Source: Ensifer adhaerens
Lineage (GTDB): Bacteria; Pseudomonadota; Alphaproteobacteria; Rhizobiales; Rhizobiaceae
Assembly (NCBI RefSeq): GCF_013283195.1
Contig: NZ_JABEKT010000002.1
Span: forward strand, 1,313,862-1,377,861
Direction of reading: 5' to 3'
Length of the DNA: 64,000 nt
Shown here: positions 19,080 through 27,537 of the stretch, piece by piece
Numbering within the stretch: the stretch's first letter is position 1
How the letters are laid out: the number at the start of each line of letters is the position of its first letter
Program-made: the position numbers and the translations under genes
The notes under the pieces: model-generated
Seen by the model: the letters and a program-made list of their open reading frames with translations, nothing else
Databases searched by the model: none
Told to the model about the DNA's origin: nothing

Positions 19080-20594
19080 TTATTTCAGGCGAATGATGAA
19101 GGGGTCCTGCATGGCGCCGGAGTAGTCGACGATGACGTTCTTCAGCCGCGAGAACTCGTGCATGACCTCGAAGCCGCCGCGCCGGCCGTAGCCACTTTCC
19201 TTGAAGCCGCCGTTGGCGGACATGAACGAGGCGGAGCGATAGGTGTTGATCCAGACCGTGCCGGCGTCGATCCGGTTGGCGAAACGCAGCGCCCGATCGA
19301 TGTCCTTGGTCCAGATGCCGGATGCGAGGCCATAGCGCGTGTCGTTGGCAAGCTCGATCATCTCCTCCTCGTCACGGAACGGCATGACACCGACCACCGG
19401 GCCGAAGAGTTCGTCACGCATGAAGGACATGTCGTTTTGCGCATCGATCATGACGGTCGGCTCGAAGTACCAGCCTCCCTCGGCAAGCCCTTCCCTCTCA
19501 GGGCGGCGGCCGCCGGTTGCGATCTTCGCCCCTTCCTTGACGCCGGACACGATGTATCCTTCCACCTTCGAGAGCTGGTCGGCGAGCGCCAGCGGACCGA
19601 TATCCGTGTCGTCGACCGTCGGCAGGCCGACGCGGATGCGTTCGGTCCTGGCAACGAGCGCATCGATGAACTTGCCGTAGACGCGCGCCTCGACGAAGCA
19701 TCGTGAACCGGCCACGCAGGTCTGACCGGCCGCGGCAAAGACACCAGAGACGACGCCGTTCACAGCGTGCTCGATGTCAACGTCACCGAAGACCACATTG
19801 GGAGACTTGCCGCCGAGCTCCATCGAGCAGGGAACAAGGTTCTCGGCCGCATTTCCAGCGATGCGCCGGCCAGTGGCCGTGCTGCCCGTAAAGACATACT
19901 TAGCGACACCGGGATGACGGGTCAGCGCCTCGCCGGCGCTTTTTCCCGTACCCGTCACGATATTGACGACACCGGCCGGGAAGCCCGCATCGTGGATCAA
20001 TTCAGCAAGCGCCAGCGTCGAGACCGTTGCGTGTTCCGAGGGCTTGATGACGACGGTGTTGCCGATCGCAAGGCTAGGCGCCAGCGTGCCGGTCAAGAGC
20101 ATCAGCGGCGAGTTCCACGGCGTGATCATGCCGACGACGCCCAAGGGCTCGCGAAGATTGAAGTTCAACGTATCGAGCCGGTTGATCGGGATCGTTTCGC
20201 CCTGCAGCTTGTCGGCCATGCCGGCGAAGTAGTAGTAGCTGTCGGGCATGGCGCGCATCTGCGCCCGGGTTTCCTTGAGCAGCTTGCCATTGTCGCGCGT
20301 CTCGATTTCCGCGAGCGTATCGGCGTTGGCGCGGACGAGTTCGGCAAGCCGGCGCATCAGCGCGCCGCGATCGGTCTGTGTCATGCGCCGCCAGTCCGGG
20401 TTGCGAAAGGCGGCGTTGGCGGCGGCCACGGCGGCCTCGACATCATCAGCATCCGCCTCGGCAAAGTGATACCAGGGCTCACCCGTCGTCGGATCGAAGC
20501 TAGGTATGTACTTGCCGTTCTTCGGCGCCACGAACTGCCCGCCGATAAACAGGGGCTGGCGCGAGCCTTCAATGGAACTGACTGTCGTTTTCAT
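19080..20594 (-). CDS. NAD(P)-dependent aldehyde dehydrogenase
   Basis: A 504-residue aldehyde dehydrogenase. The ATG at 20594 is preferred over one at 20642 because AAGGACAATGAC precedes it and the protein then starts MKTTVSSIEG. Motifs: MITPWNSPLMLL (cofactor site with catalytic Asn), the glutamate in MELGGKSPNVVFGD, the catalytic Cys in AAGQTCVAGSRCF, and the C-terminal FKESGYGRRGGFE. It oxidises an aldehyde intermediate to an acid. It begins one base after the flavin reductase stop, so the two are tightly coupled. The 2-aminomuconate/hydroxymuconic-semialdehyde-type dehydrogenases are near relatives by length and motifs, but the substrate is unproven. Confidence 0.92.
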   Translation of the reverse strand: MKTTVSSIEGSRQPLFIGGQFVAPKNGKYIPSFDPTTGEPWYHFAEADADDVEAAVAAANAAFRNPDWRRMTQTDRGALMRRLAELVRANADTLAEIETRDNGKLLKETRAQMRAMPDSYYYFAGMADKLQGETIPINRLDTLNFNLREPLGVVGMITPWNSPLMLLTGTLAPSLAIGNTVVIKPSEHATVSTLALAELIHDAGFPAGVVNIVTGTGKSAGEALTRHPGVAKYVFTGSTATGRRIAGNAAENLVPCSMELGGKSPNVVFGDVDIEHAVNGVVSGVFAAAGQTCVAGSRCFVEARVYGKFIDALVARTERIRVGLPTVDDTDIGPLALADQLSKVEGYIVSGVKEGAKIATGGRRPEREGLAEGGWYFEPTVMIDAQNDMSFMRDELFGPVVGVMPFRDEEEMIELANDTRYGLASGIWTKDIDRALRFANRIDAGTVWINTYRSASFMSANGGFKESGYGRRGGFEVMHEFSRLKNVIVDYSGAMQDPFIIRLK

Positions 20595-20595
20595 G

Positions 20596-21582
20596 TCATT
20601 GTCCTTGGTCTTGGGAGGCCTGAAGCCAGGCACGGGCTTCACCGTCGATCATCGCGACGCGGCCGCCGTCATTGCTATCCATGTAGATGCCAAAGCGTCC
20701 CGCCTGCCGCTCACGCACATAGCGCCGCAGCATGGATCGCAGTTCGTGGGTGCCGATCGCGTCGTAAGGCAGATCGTCGAGAGAAAAGAACCGGAGATCA
20801 CCGGGCACATTTGTCCCCTCACCGGCGAGCCGCGCGCGGTAGACGAGATAGCCAGGATCGCTGTCGGCGACGTCGAAGACGGAGTAGAGGAAGGTCTCCT
20901 CCGGCACGAGACGAAGCGCATCGCCACCATCGACGACGAGCTGGCTATCCGCCTTGCGACGCCGCGCCGAGGGCAACACCCATCCCCCCTTGCCATCCGC
21001 GCGCAGCAACAGGCGATCACCCGCTTCGATCAGGTAGCCGATGATCATTCCATGAGAAGCAAGCCAGCCGTTCGGCAGCGGATCCTTGACGCTCGCATAG
21101 CGGCCGCGACAGAAACCGAGCGGCGCGGTCGGGCTCGTCCCGAAAGCGCGCACCTGGCCGATCAGAACCGCATGGTCGCCGGCATCGACCGTGCTGAAGG
21201 TGGTGCAGTCGAACCAGGTCAGGCTATCGGTCAGCACCGGCGCGCCTGTGTGAATGTTGTCGTGCGTCACCGACTGGAATTTGTCTTGCGCCTTGGAGGC
21301 AAAGGTACCGGAGACGTCGACCTGTCCCTCGTGCAGGATGTTGACTGCAAAACATCCCGCGCTGGTGAAGGCTTGGTAGCTCGATGCCGACTTCGCGACG
21401 CAGACCAGAAGCAACGGTGGATCGAGTGAGACGGAGGTAAAGGAGTTCGCCGTCATGCCGCGAGGCATGCCATCCTCGTCGCGGGTCGTGATAACAGTGA
21501 CACCGGTCACGAAAGTCCCGAAGGCGCGGCGCAGCGCAATGGGATCTATCGGCGTGTCCGTCGATGCATCTTCGATCACCAT
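20596..21582 (-). CDS. Flavin reductase with Nudix-like C-terminal domain
   Basis: A 328-residue two-domain protein. Residues about 12-170 are a flavin-reductase-like FMN-binding domain (LRRAFGTFVTGVTVITTRDE, MTANSFTSVSLDPPLLLVCV, DHAVLIGQV), the partner type for FMNH2-dependent monooxygenases. Residues about 180-310 have a Nudix-like layout (IGYLIEAGDRLLLRADGKGG, WVLPSARR) but no complete Nudix box (GX5EX7REUXEEXGU). It may therefore bind rather than cleave a nucleotide or flavin. Stand-alone reductases are about 170 residues, so the extension is notable. The ATG at 21582 follows GGAGG. It is the first gene of the catabolic operon. Confidence 0.85.
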   Translation of the reverse strand: MVIEDASTDTPIDPIALRRAFGTFVTGVTVITTRDEDGMPRGMTANSFTSVSLDPPLLLVCVAKSASSYQAFTSAGCFAVNILHEGQVDVSGTFASKAQDKFQSVTHDNIHTGAPVLTDSLTWFDCTTFSTVDAGDHAVLIGQVRAFGTSPTAPLGFCRGRYASVKDPLPNGWLASHGMIIGYLIEAGDRLLLRADGKGGWVLPSARRRKADSQLVVDGGDALRLVPEETFLYSVFDVADSDPGYLVYRARLAGEGTNVPGDLRFFSLDDLPYDAIGTHELRSMLRRYVRERQAGRFGIYMDSNDGGRVAMIDGEARAWLQASQDQGQ

Positions 21583-21761
21583 GCGTTCGTACCTCCTCTC
21601 GATTACATTGAGAGGAGGCTATCGTGGCGATCACGGCTGTTCTTCCGTGACTTCATAGGAAGAGATCGAGAACTTCTTCACCGATCCCTAGCAGGGCAAC
21701 AGAAGCCAAAAAACAGCATGGCGACCCTATCGCAAGGGGTACTTCAGCGGGATGAGAAATA
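21583..21761. promoter_or_regulatory. Probable promoter region of the catabolic operon
   Basis: 180 non-coding bases between the regulator's stop and the first operon gene, the natural place for the promoter and the PucR-type activator site. No unambiguous -35/-10 or symmetric operator was identified by eye. Confidence 0.35.
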
Positions 21762-23591
21762 TCAGGCGCGTGCCGAGGAACGGTTGTCGATGACACCGTG
21801 CAGGCGAAGGGCGAGTTCGACGGCAAATCGCTTTTCCGGCGTCTCGATATCGATGCCGAAGAGTTCCTGAATCCGCGTCAGGCGGTAGCGCAGCGTGGTG
21901 ACGTGCAGACCCATCGTATCTGCGCAGGCCTGGCTACGGCACCCCTCCTGCAGATAGATCGACAAGGTCTCGAGATAGGGCGTTCCGTTTTCGCGATCGT
22001 GGTCGGCGATCGCGCCGATGCTTTCTTGGACGAAGCCGCGCACATCGCCCGCGTCGCAGGCTGCTACCAGCATCGGAAGGGGACCGAAATCCTGGGCCGA
22101 TATCGCCCCGTTCAAGCCGAAGGAGCGACCGATCCCGATCATGCGCGTGCAACGCTCCCAGGCGGCAGGATAGTCACCAAGCGTGGAGCAACGATTGCCG
22201 ACCACTACGATCGGTTCCTCGTCGAAGTAACGACCGAGTTCTTCGGCAATGCGGCGCGTGAGCTTCGCCATACGCTCCTGTCGCTTGCCGGTTTCCGGCG
22301 GAACCAGGCAAACCACTCCGCCGTCGATGGCAACAAGGTTCGCTTGCATCGACGCCTGCTGCAGGATGCGTGATAGCGTGTGCTCGACATCGACGGACGC
22401 GCCGCCGAACGCCTTGGTCTTTTCCGGGAAATCGACGACGATCATCTGCTGCGGGGCGGCGAAACTGAACCCCAGACGCTGCGCACGCTGGGATATGTCG
22501 TTCGCGTTGCGCCAACGCCCTTCGACCACCTCGAAGAAGAGCTCGGTCTGCGTCCGTGTCTCAAAACGAAAGCGAATAAAGCTGCGCATCATCTGCACGC
22601 TCAGCGCAAACTTGGCGCTGTCGAGCATCAGGAGGTCGAGTTCGCTGAACTCCCGCAATGTCGGAAAGATGATCAGCGCCCCGACGAGCTGCATATCGAC
22701 CATCAGCCCCTCGATACGCGCGCTGATCCGGAAGCGCTGCTTGCCGTCATCCAGGAACAGGCTCGTTCCCTCGGTCGTCCCCTTCTCGACAGCGTCACGC
22801 GCTGCTTTCATCAGCGGCCGGGCAAGGACGGTCGAGGCCGCTTCCTGCCAACCAGCATCGTCGAACAAGGTCACATTCGGCGACTTGCCCGCCATGACCT
22901 GGTTCGCGGTGAAATCGACGACGACCGTCGGATTGGGAAGCATCGTTCCAACCATGGCCGAGAGCGACGAAACCGAACCGTCGGTCAGCACATGTTCCAG
23001 AAGCGACGTATGCGCCTTCAATGCGCGCTCCAGACGCTGGGCCGAGACCTTCTGCGCTTCCAGCTGATGTTCGCGCTCGACGGCGACGGCGCCCAGGTGA
23101 ATGATCGTGCCGAGAAAGGCGAGATCGTCCTCGGTAACATCCGTCACCTGCCTTGCGATGACGCTCAGGACCATCGGCCGGCCTTCCGCATCGCTGCAGT
23201 TCATCGGCATGACGAGAACGGTGCGATAGTCGCGCTCGAAGGCTTCCTTGCGGTAGCCTGGAAACTCGGCGGTTTCGCGCGCGTCGCGGATGTAGACGGG
23301 TTCGTTTCGTTGCAGCGCGATCAGGGAAGGACTTGTCGCTAGTTCCCATTTGTCGGGCAGCGCCCGCTGGATCAACGTCGGATCGTAGCGCACGATGACA
23401 TGCGCATAACCATGAGCGGCATCGATGCCCATGATCGACCCCAGAGACCAGTTCGCATGGCGACAGGCGGCCGCAATGAGCTGCTGCAGCACTGTCTGAA
23501 GATCGCCGCCACTGTTGATCTGACTGGCGACGTCGCGGAGCGCCAGTATCCGGGACTTCTGATCCAAGTCGTCTCGCCTCTTGACATTCAT
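21762..23591 (-). CDS. PucR/CdaR-family transcriptional regulator with GAF domain
   Basis: A 609-residue regulator. Residues about 15-180 look like a GAF sensory domain (LQTVLQQLIAAACRHANWSL, GTIIHLGAVAVEREHQLEAQ). A central region precedes the C-terminal PucR-type HTH: YLETLSIYLQEGCRSQACAD, TMGLHVTTLRYRLTRIQELF. Members often activate purine, heterocycle, aromatic or glycolate catabolism genes in response to a metabolite. The start is taken at ATG 23591; a TTG lies one codon upstream. Adjacent to and co-oriented with the flavin reductase operon, it is the likely pathway-specific regulator and may sense the substrate via the GAF domain. Confidence 0.88.
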   Translation of the reverse strand: MNVKRRDDLDQKSRILALRDVASQINSGGDLQTVLQQLIAAACRHANWSLGSIMGIDAAHGYAHVIVRYDPTLIQRALPDKWELATSPSLIALQRNEPVYIRDARETAEFPGYRKEAFERDYRTVLVMPMNCSDAEGRPMVLSVIARQVTDVTEDDLAFLGTIIHLGAVAVEREHQLEAQKVSAQRLERALKAHTSLLEHVLTDGSVSSLSAMVGTMLPNPTVVVDFTANQVMAGKSPNVTLFDDAGWQEAASTVLARPLMKAARDAVEKGTTEGTSLFLDDGKQRFRISARIEGLMVDMQLVGALIIFPTLREFSELDLLMLDSAKFALSVQMMRSFIRFRFETRTQTELFFEVVEGRWRNANDISQRAQRLGFSFAAPQQMIVVDFPEKTKAFGGASVDVEHTLSRILQQASMQANLVAIDGGVVCLVPPETGKRQERMAKLTRRIAEELGRYFDEEPIVVVGNRCSTLGDYPAAWERCTRMIGIGRSFGLNGAISAQDFGPLPMLVAACDAGDVRGFVQESIGAIADHDRENGTPYLETLSIYLQEGCRSQACADTMGLHVTTLRYRLTRIQELFGIDIETPEKRFAVELALRLHGVIDNRSSARA

Positions 23592-23737
23592 CAAGCAACC
23601 ATGCGCGTGCCGAAGGCCAAAGTCTACTCTGCTTCGTTGAAGCCGATGCGCACATCATCCGACGAAACGTAGGAAGCGTCATTCGGCGATCCCGCTAGGG
23701 TGCGAGACAATCCCAACAAACAGCAACGGCACATCCC
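23592..23737. promoter_or_regulatory. Divergent promoter region, PucR regulator / DUF1185
   Basis: 146 bases between divergent starts. They must contain promoters for both the regulator and the DUF1185-Lrp pair; no clear palindrome was recognised. Confidence 0.35.
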
Positions 23738-24340
23738 ATGACGATCGGCATTCGAAAATTCTACACTTTCCTGGAAGAGACATTGGTGGAAGGCGGCAAG
23801 GCAGCGCCCCGTCCCGTCAATATCGTCGTGGTCGCGGCGGTGATCCACAACCCCTGGGCCGGCCGCGGATTTGTCGAAGACCTCAGGCCAGAAATCATTC
23901 GCATTGCCAGTGAGCTCAGCCACGAAATGACGAGCCGGCTGCTTCGGCAAATGGAGCCCGAGCGGATCGAGGCTTGCGGCAAGGCAGCTGCAGTCGGCGT
24001 TAACGGTGAAATCGAGCACGCCTCGGCGATGATCCATACGCTGCGCTTCGGCAATCCCTTCCGCGAGGCGATCGGCGGTACGAACTATCTAGAATTCGCG
24101 AACACCCGCAACGCAGCCGGCGCGCTGCTTTGCCTGCCGATGATGCACAAGAGCGAGAGCGGCAAACGATCGCATTTCCTGACGGCCAATTTCCAGATCG
24201 CCGACGCGCCGGGTCCCGATGAGATCATCGTTGCAATCGGTGCCTCAGACAGCGGCCGCGCCCATGCCCGCATTGCCGACCGCTTCCAGGACATCGCCGA
24301 AATGGATGCCGAAAAGGCCGCGCTGCGCGCCAAGGTCTGA
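23738..24340 (+). CDS. DUF1185 ('amino acid synthesis') family protein
   Basis: A 200-residue protein of the DUF1185 family, annotated in databases as an amino acid synthesis protein without demonstrated activity. Typical phrases are RKFYTFLEETLVEGG, PRPVNIVVVAAVIHNPWAGR and EIEHASAMIHTLRFGNPFRE. Members are frequently encoded next to catabolic oxidoreductases and regulators, as here, so a role in the same pathway is likely. It is divergent from the PucR-type regulator and is followed 35 bases later by an Lrp/AsnC regulator in the same direction. Confidence 0.8.
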   Translation: MTIGIRKFYTFLEETLVEGGKAAPRPVNIVVVAAVIHNPWAGRGFVEDLRPEIIRIASELSHEMTSRLLRQMEPERIEACGKAAAVGVNGEIEHASAMIHTLRFGNPFREAIGGTNYLEFANTRNAAGALLCLPMMHKSESGKRSHFLTANFQIADAPGPDEIIVAIGASDSGRAHARIADRFQDIAEMDAEKAALRAKV

Positions 24341-24375
24341 AGTGAGCTGACAGGCAAGTTGTGTGGGAGTTTGTG

Positions 24376-24855
24376 ATGAGGCTTGATGCGACCGACCTGC
24401 GCATTCTCGATGCCATCCAGCGAGACGGCCGCATCACCAAACTTGCGCTCGCCGATAAGGCGGGCCTGTCTCCCACGGCCTGCTGGATGCGGCTGCGCAA
24501 GTTCGAAAAGGCTGGCATTATCAGCGGCTACCATGCGCATGTGGCATTGCGGCGGCTGGCCCCGGTTGCAAGCTTATTGGTGGAGCTAACGCTCGCCAAC
24601 CACCGCCAGGCTGACTTCGACCGGTTCGAACGAGCCGTCCGCGACGTTCCAGAAATCGTCTGCTGCTGGTCGGTTGGCGGCGGCGTCGACTACATCCTGA
24701 AAATTGTCGCCGCCGACATCGACGCCTATCAGCGCCTGATCGATGCGCTGCTTGACCGGGAGCTCGGCATCGCTCGCTATTTCACCTACATCGTTACCAA
24801 GACTGTCAAGGAAGAACCCGTACTTCCCTTGGCTATGCTGGTGGACGAGGCCTAG
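24376..24855 (+). CDS. Lrp/AsnC family transcriptional regulator
   Basis: A 159-residue regulator with an N-terminal HTH (DATDLRILDAIQRDGRITKL, SPTACWMRLRKFEKAGIISG) and a C-terminal RAM/AsnC ligand-binding domain (DVPEIVCCWSVGGGVDYILK, then DIDAYQRLIDALLDRELGI). The ATG at 24376 has GGGAG 7-11 bases upstream and gives the usual start; an in-frame GTG at 24361 is less likely. Members sense amino acids, in keeping with the amino-acid-type importer nearby. It probably adds a second layer of control to the island. Confidence 0.88.
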   Translation: MRLDATDLRILDAIQRDGRITKLALADKAGLSPTACWMRLRKFEKAGIISGYHAHVALRRLAPVASLLVELTLANHRQADFDRFERAVRDVPEIVCCWSVGGGVDYILKIVAADIDAYQRLIDALLDRELGIARYFTYIVTKTVKEEPVLPLAMLVDEA

Positions 24856-25123
24856 AACGGGTCGTAGACACACGCACCATTGATGAAGACAGTGACATGT
24901 CAACGCCGTTTGAGAACGCCCACCTCGCCGAGCGCTGGGCAAAGCGCGGCCGCGGCCCTGTCTATTGATCATGATGGACACCCCGACGTTACGATCCCCG
25001 GTGGTCGGCACGCAGGAATAGGTGCAATCACCTCTCTGGAGATGCCGGGGAATTTTATATTGTAGAAAATTACCAATCTGTTTTACTGCGGCTCGCTGCT
25101 TGGCTTTTCGGGGGATATTGCCG

Positions 25124-25801
25124 ATGGAATGCACCCGCAGGGATATTATGCTTGGTGGTCTGGCCCTGCTAAGCGCCGGCGCAATCCAAAAACCGGTCTT
25201 CGCTGCGGCGACGTCCTATTTTTCCGGCCCTGCAGTCGACAATGGTGTGACCTACCGAAGCACGAATTTCGCCAAGATCGACAGGAAATGGCAGCGTCAG
25301 GTCGTCAAATATTTCAGCACCGAGCCGATCGGCACGGTCGTTGTCGATACAAGGCACCATTTTCTCTATCTGATCATGGAGAACAAGACTGCCATCCGTT
25401 ATGGCGTCGGCGTCGGGCGCGAGGGCTTCAAATGGTATGGCCGCGCTACGATCGACCGCAAATCGCTCTGGCCGCGCTGGACACCGCCGCCGGAAATGCG
25501 CGAACGTCACCCCGAACTGCCTGAGTTCGTCGACGGGGGCTCGCCGAAGAACCCGCTTGGCCCGCGCGCCATGTACCTGCTTCGTGATGGTATCGACACC
25601 GGCTATCGCTTCCACGGGACGCTGGAGCCGGGTAGTATCGGCAAGGATGCCTCCAGCGGCTGCATCCGCATGTTCAATGAAGATGCGATTGATCTTTATC
25701 AGCGCTGCCCGATCGGCACCGCCGTTCAGGTCCTGCCACACATTGCCGACAAGGCCCCCGAGGTCAGTCAAGCAACTCCGGTCACAACCCCCGTCGAATG
25801 A
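25124..25801 (+). CDS. L,D-transpeptidase (YkuD domain)
   Basis: A 225-residue exported L,D-transpeptidase that forms 3-3 peptidoglycan cross-links or attaches proteins to peptidoglycan. A short leader with twin arginines (CTRRDIMLGGLALLSAGA) suggests Tat or Sec export. The YkuD domain (about 60-205) contains GTVVVDTRHHFLYLI, the conserved His in YRFHGTLEPGSIG and the catalytic Cys in ASSGCIRM. The ATG at 25124 has GGGGGA about 9 bases upstream. The stop overlaps the start of the following OmpA-type lipoprotein gene (ATGA), so both are coexpressed envelope proteins. Confidence 0.9.
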   Translation: MECTRRDIMLGGLALLSAGAIQKPVFAAATSYFSGPAVDNGVTYRSTNFAKIDRKWQRQVVKYFSTEPIGTVVVDTRHHFLYLIMENKTAIRYGVGVGREGFKWYGRATIDRKSLWPRWTPPPEMRERHPELPEFVDGGSPKNPLGPRAMYLLRDGIDTGYRFHGTLEPGSIGKDASSGCIRMFNEDAIDLYQRCPIGTAVQVLPHIADKAPEVSQATPVTTPVE

Positions 25802-26352
25802 GGAACACCGCCCTGATGCCCGCTATGCCTGGCTATATGAGGCTGCTTTCTGCTGCGGCCATTCTCCTGACGCTGACCGCCTGCAACACCACCGAGATTG
25901 CTGCGGTCGAAGAACCAGCCGCGGTGCCGATGACCGGAAGAACCGACGATCCGGCTCCCGGCTTCGAGACTGTCTCGGCTGGCAGCGAGGAGGATTTCAT
26001 CCTCAATGTCGGCCGCCGAACCTATTTCACGCAGGATTCGGCCGCGCTCGACCCCGTCGCCAAGGCAACTCTGGACAAGCAGGCGACCTGGCTCAACAGC
26101 AATCCGCGCTGGCTGGTCAAGCTGCAGGGCTTCTCCGACGACAGCGGCTCCGCCTCGAAGATGGCGGATCTGTCGCAGCAGCGCGCCGATGTGGCGATGG
26201 CCTATCTTGCCTCGAAGGGCGTTGACCCCAGCCGCATGTGGGCCAAGGGCTATGGCAACGACCGCGAGGTGCGCGACTGCGCGGAGCGTTCCTGCAAGGT
26301 GCAGAATCGGCGCGTGGTCTCCAATCTTCGCGCAGAACGGGACACACTCTGA
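25798..26352 (+). CDS. OmpA-family peptidoglycan-associated lipoprotein
   Basis: A 184-residue lipoprotein with a signal peptide ending in the lipobox LTAC (LLTLTACNTT), then an OmpA-like domain: YFTQDSAALDPVAKATLDKQ, WLVKLQGFSDDSGS, LSQQRADVAMAYLASKGVDP and a final QNRRVV. This matches the Pal/OmpA peptidoglycan-binding fold. It probably anchors the outer membrane to peptidoglycan. Translationally coupled to the L,D-transpeptidase, whose product it may bind. Confidence 0.9.
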   Translation: MRNTALMPAMPGYMRLLSAAAILLTLTACNTTEIAAVEEPAAVPMTGRTDDPAPGFETVSAGSEEDFILNVGRRTYFTQDSAALDPVAKATLDKQATWLNSNPRWLVKLQGFSDDSGSASKMADLSQQRADVAMAYLASKGVDPSRMWAKGYGNDREVRDCAERSCKVQNRRVVSNLRAERDTL

Positions 26353-26466
26353 GAGGCAGGTGTCCAGGAAGCGTCGCCTTGTTAACTACCTTAGTAGAGA
26401 GGCTACCGGCAAACCCCTCCGTTTGATAAGGGATTGCGAACAGGAGCAACCTTGGCCACCTCGCCC

Positions 26467-27062
26467 TCACTTCCCCGACCTGACTAACGACCGCGCGATA
26501 TCGATGATGTCGTCGCGCGCTGCCGTCGGGTCGTCCTTCGACCAGGCGACACCGAGCCCGATCCGGAAGTCGACGCCCCTCACCTTCCGAAGCTCGAAGT
26601 TGCGGTTGGGCAGATCCAGCGTCCATTCCGGCGCAAAGCCGATGCCAAGTCCGGCTGACACCAGCGAGAAGGTGTCGTCACAGGTATAGGCGACACTCTT
26701 CGAAAGATCGTGCTCCTCGAACTTCTCCGCGAAATAGCGAGAGGTTCTGCCGCGAGAACGAGATGATCTTTTCGCCCTTTAGATCCTCGAAGCCGATCTC
26801 ACTTCGGGTAAGCAGCGCGCTCTTCTTCTCCATCGCCAGCAGGTAGCGCTCATGCGCGATCGAGAAGAAACGGACCGAGCCGATGTTTTCGACCGGGCGA
26901 ATAAAATCGAGATTAATTTGGCCGTTCTCGAGCCCGCGGATGATGTCGTTGGTCGAGCCACTGGAAATATGCAGCTCGATATCGGGATACTTGCGGCCGA
27001 TGCGGGCTACCGAATGTAAAGCATCGAAAGCGGCACGGCTCATTCCCGGAGCGAGAGGCGTC
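26467..27062 (-). pseudogene. LysR-type regulator, 5'-truncated and frameshifted (copy B)
   Basis: The substrate-binding domain of a LysR regulator survives without its HTH. The first part reads ARIGRKYPDIELHISSGSTN, DIIRGLENGQINLDFIRPVE and GEKIISFSRQNLS. Near 26735-26745 the frame changes, and it continues as YFAEKFEEHDLSKSVAYTCD then SAGLGIGFAPEWTLDLPNRN and RDDIIDIARSLVRSGK. The 5' side ends where a BA14K gene ends (27067), so the HTH-coding part was lost there. Two shorter relics of the same C-terminus occur at 7457-7606 and 31765-31935. Confidence 0.85.
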
Positions 27063-27066
27063 CTGA

Positions 27067-27537
27067 TCAATAATACGGCGACACACATTCCTGGCGTTGT
27101 CCATAATAGGGCTGGAAGGTGTTGTCGTAGGCTCTGTATGACCGATACCGGTCAAAGCACCATTCGACATGCGCTGATGGCGCGTTGGAATAGACCCTGC
27201 GGGGAGGTGAGGCGATCGCACCACCGATAACCACTCCAGCTCCGAAAGCAGCGAGAGGGTACCACCACCCGTCACTGTGTCGACGATACCCGTCCCGACG
27301 GTAACGGTAACCCTGGTGGCCATTGTAATAGCCGTATCGCGGGCCCACATCGTAACGATAGCCATTGTACCCCCGTGAGCGCGGCGGGCCACCGTAGTGA
27401 CCTGGCTTGTGGTGGACAAACTCGACGGACTGAGAGAGAGACTTGCCGCCCGTAACAGGAGACATAGGCACGGCCTGAGCCGAGACCGCCGACAATGCCG
27501 TAGCGGCTGCTACGAATATTGTACCTATTGTTTTCAT
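27067..27537 (-). CDS. BA14K family secreted protein
   Basis: A 156-residue exported BA14K protein: Sec signal [20 protein letters not shown], a Tyr/Arg/Gly-rich middle, a hydrophobic segment [14 protein letters not shown] and the diagnostic end [26 protein letters not shown]. The ATG at 27537 fits the signal peptide better than one four codons upstream. It shares its whole architecture with the protein at 12628-13092. A GGACC-type palindrome pair lies 145-190 bases upstream. Confidence 0.85.
   Translation of the reverse strand: MKTIGTIFVAAATALSAVSAQAVPMSPVTGGKSLSQSVEFVHHKPGHYGGPPRSRGYNGYRYDVGPRYGYYNGHQGYRYRRDGYRRHSDGWWYPLAAFGAGVVIGGAIASPPRRVYSNAPSAHVEWCFDRYRSYRAYDNTFQPYYGQRQECVSPYY

Noticed and set aside
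19767-21044. A 425-codon plus-strand frame opposite aldehyde dehydrogenase and flavin reductase
   Set aside because: Crosses the junction of two well-defined genes on the other strand and has low-complexity Arg-rich composition.
24858-24915. Minus-strand tail reading VTVFINGACVYDPF, like an amidohydrolase C-terminus
   Set aside because: Preceded by an in-frame stop within two codons and too short to assign.
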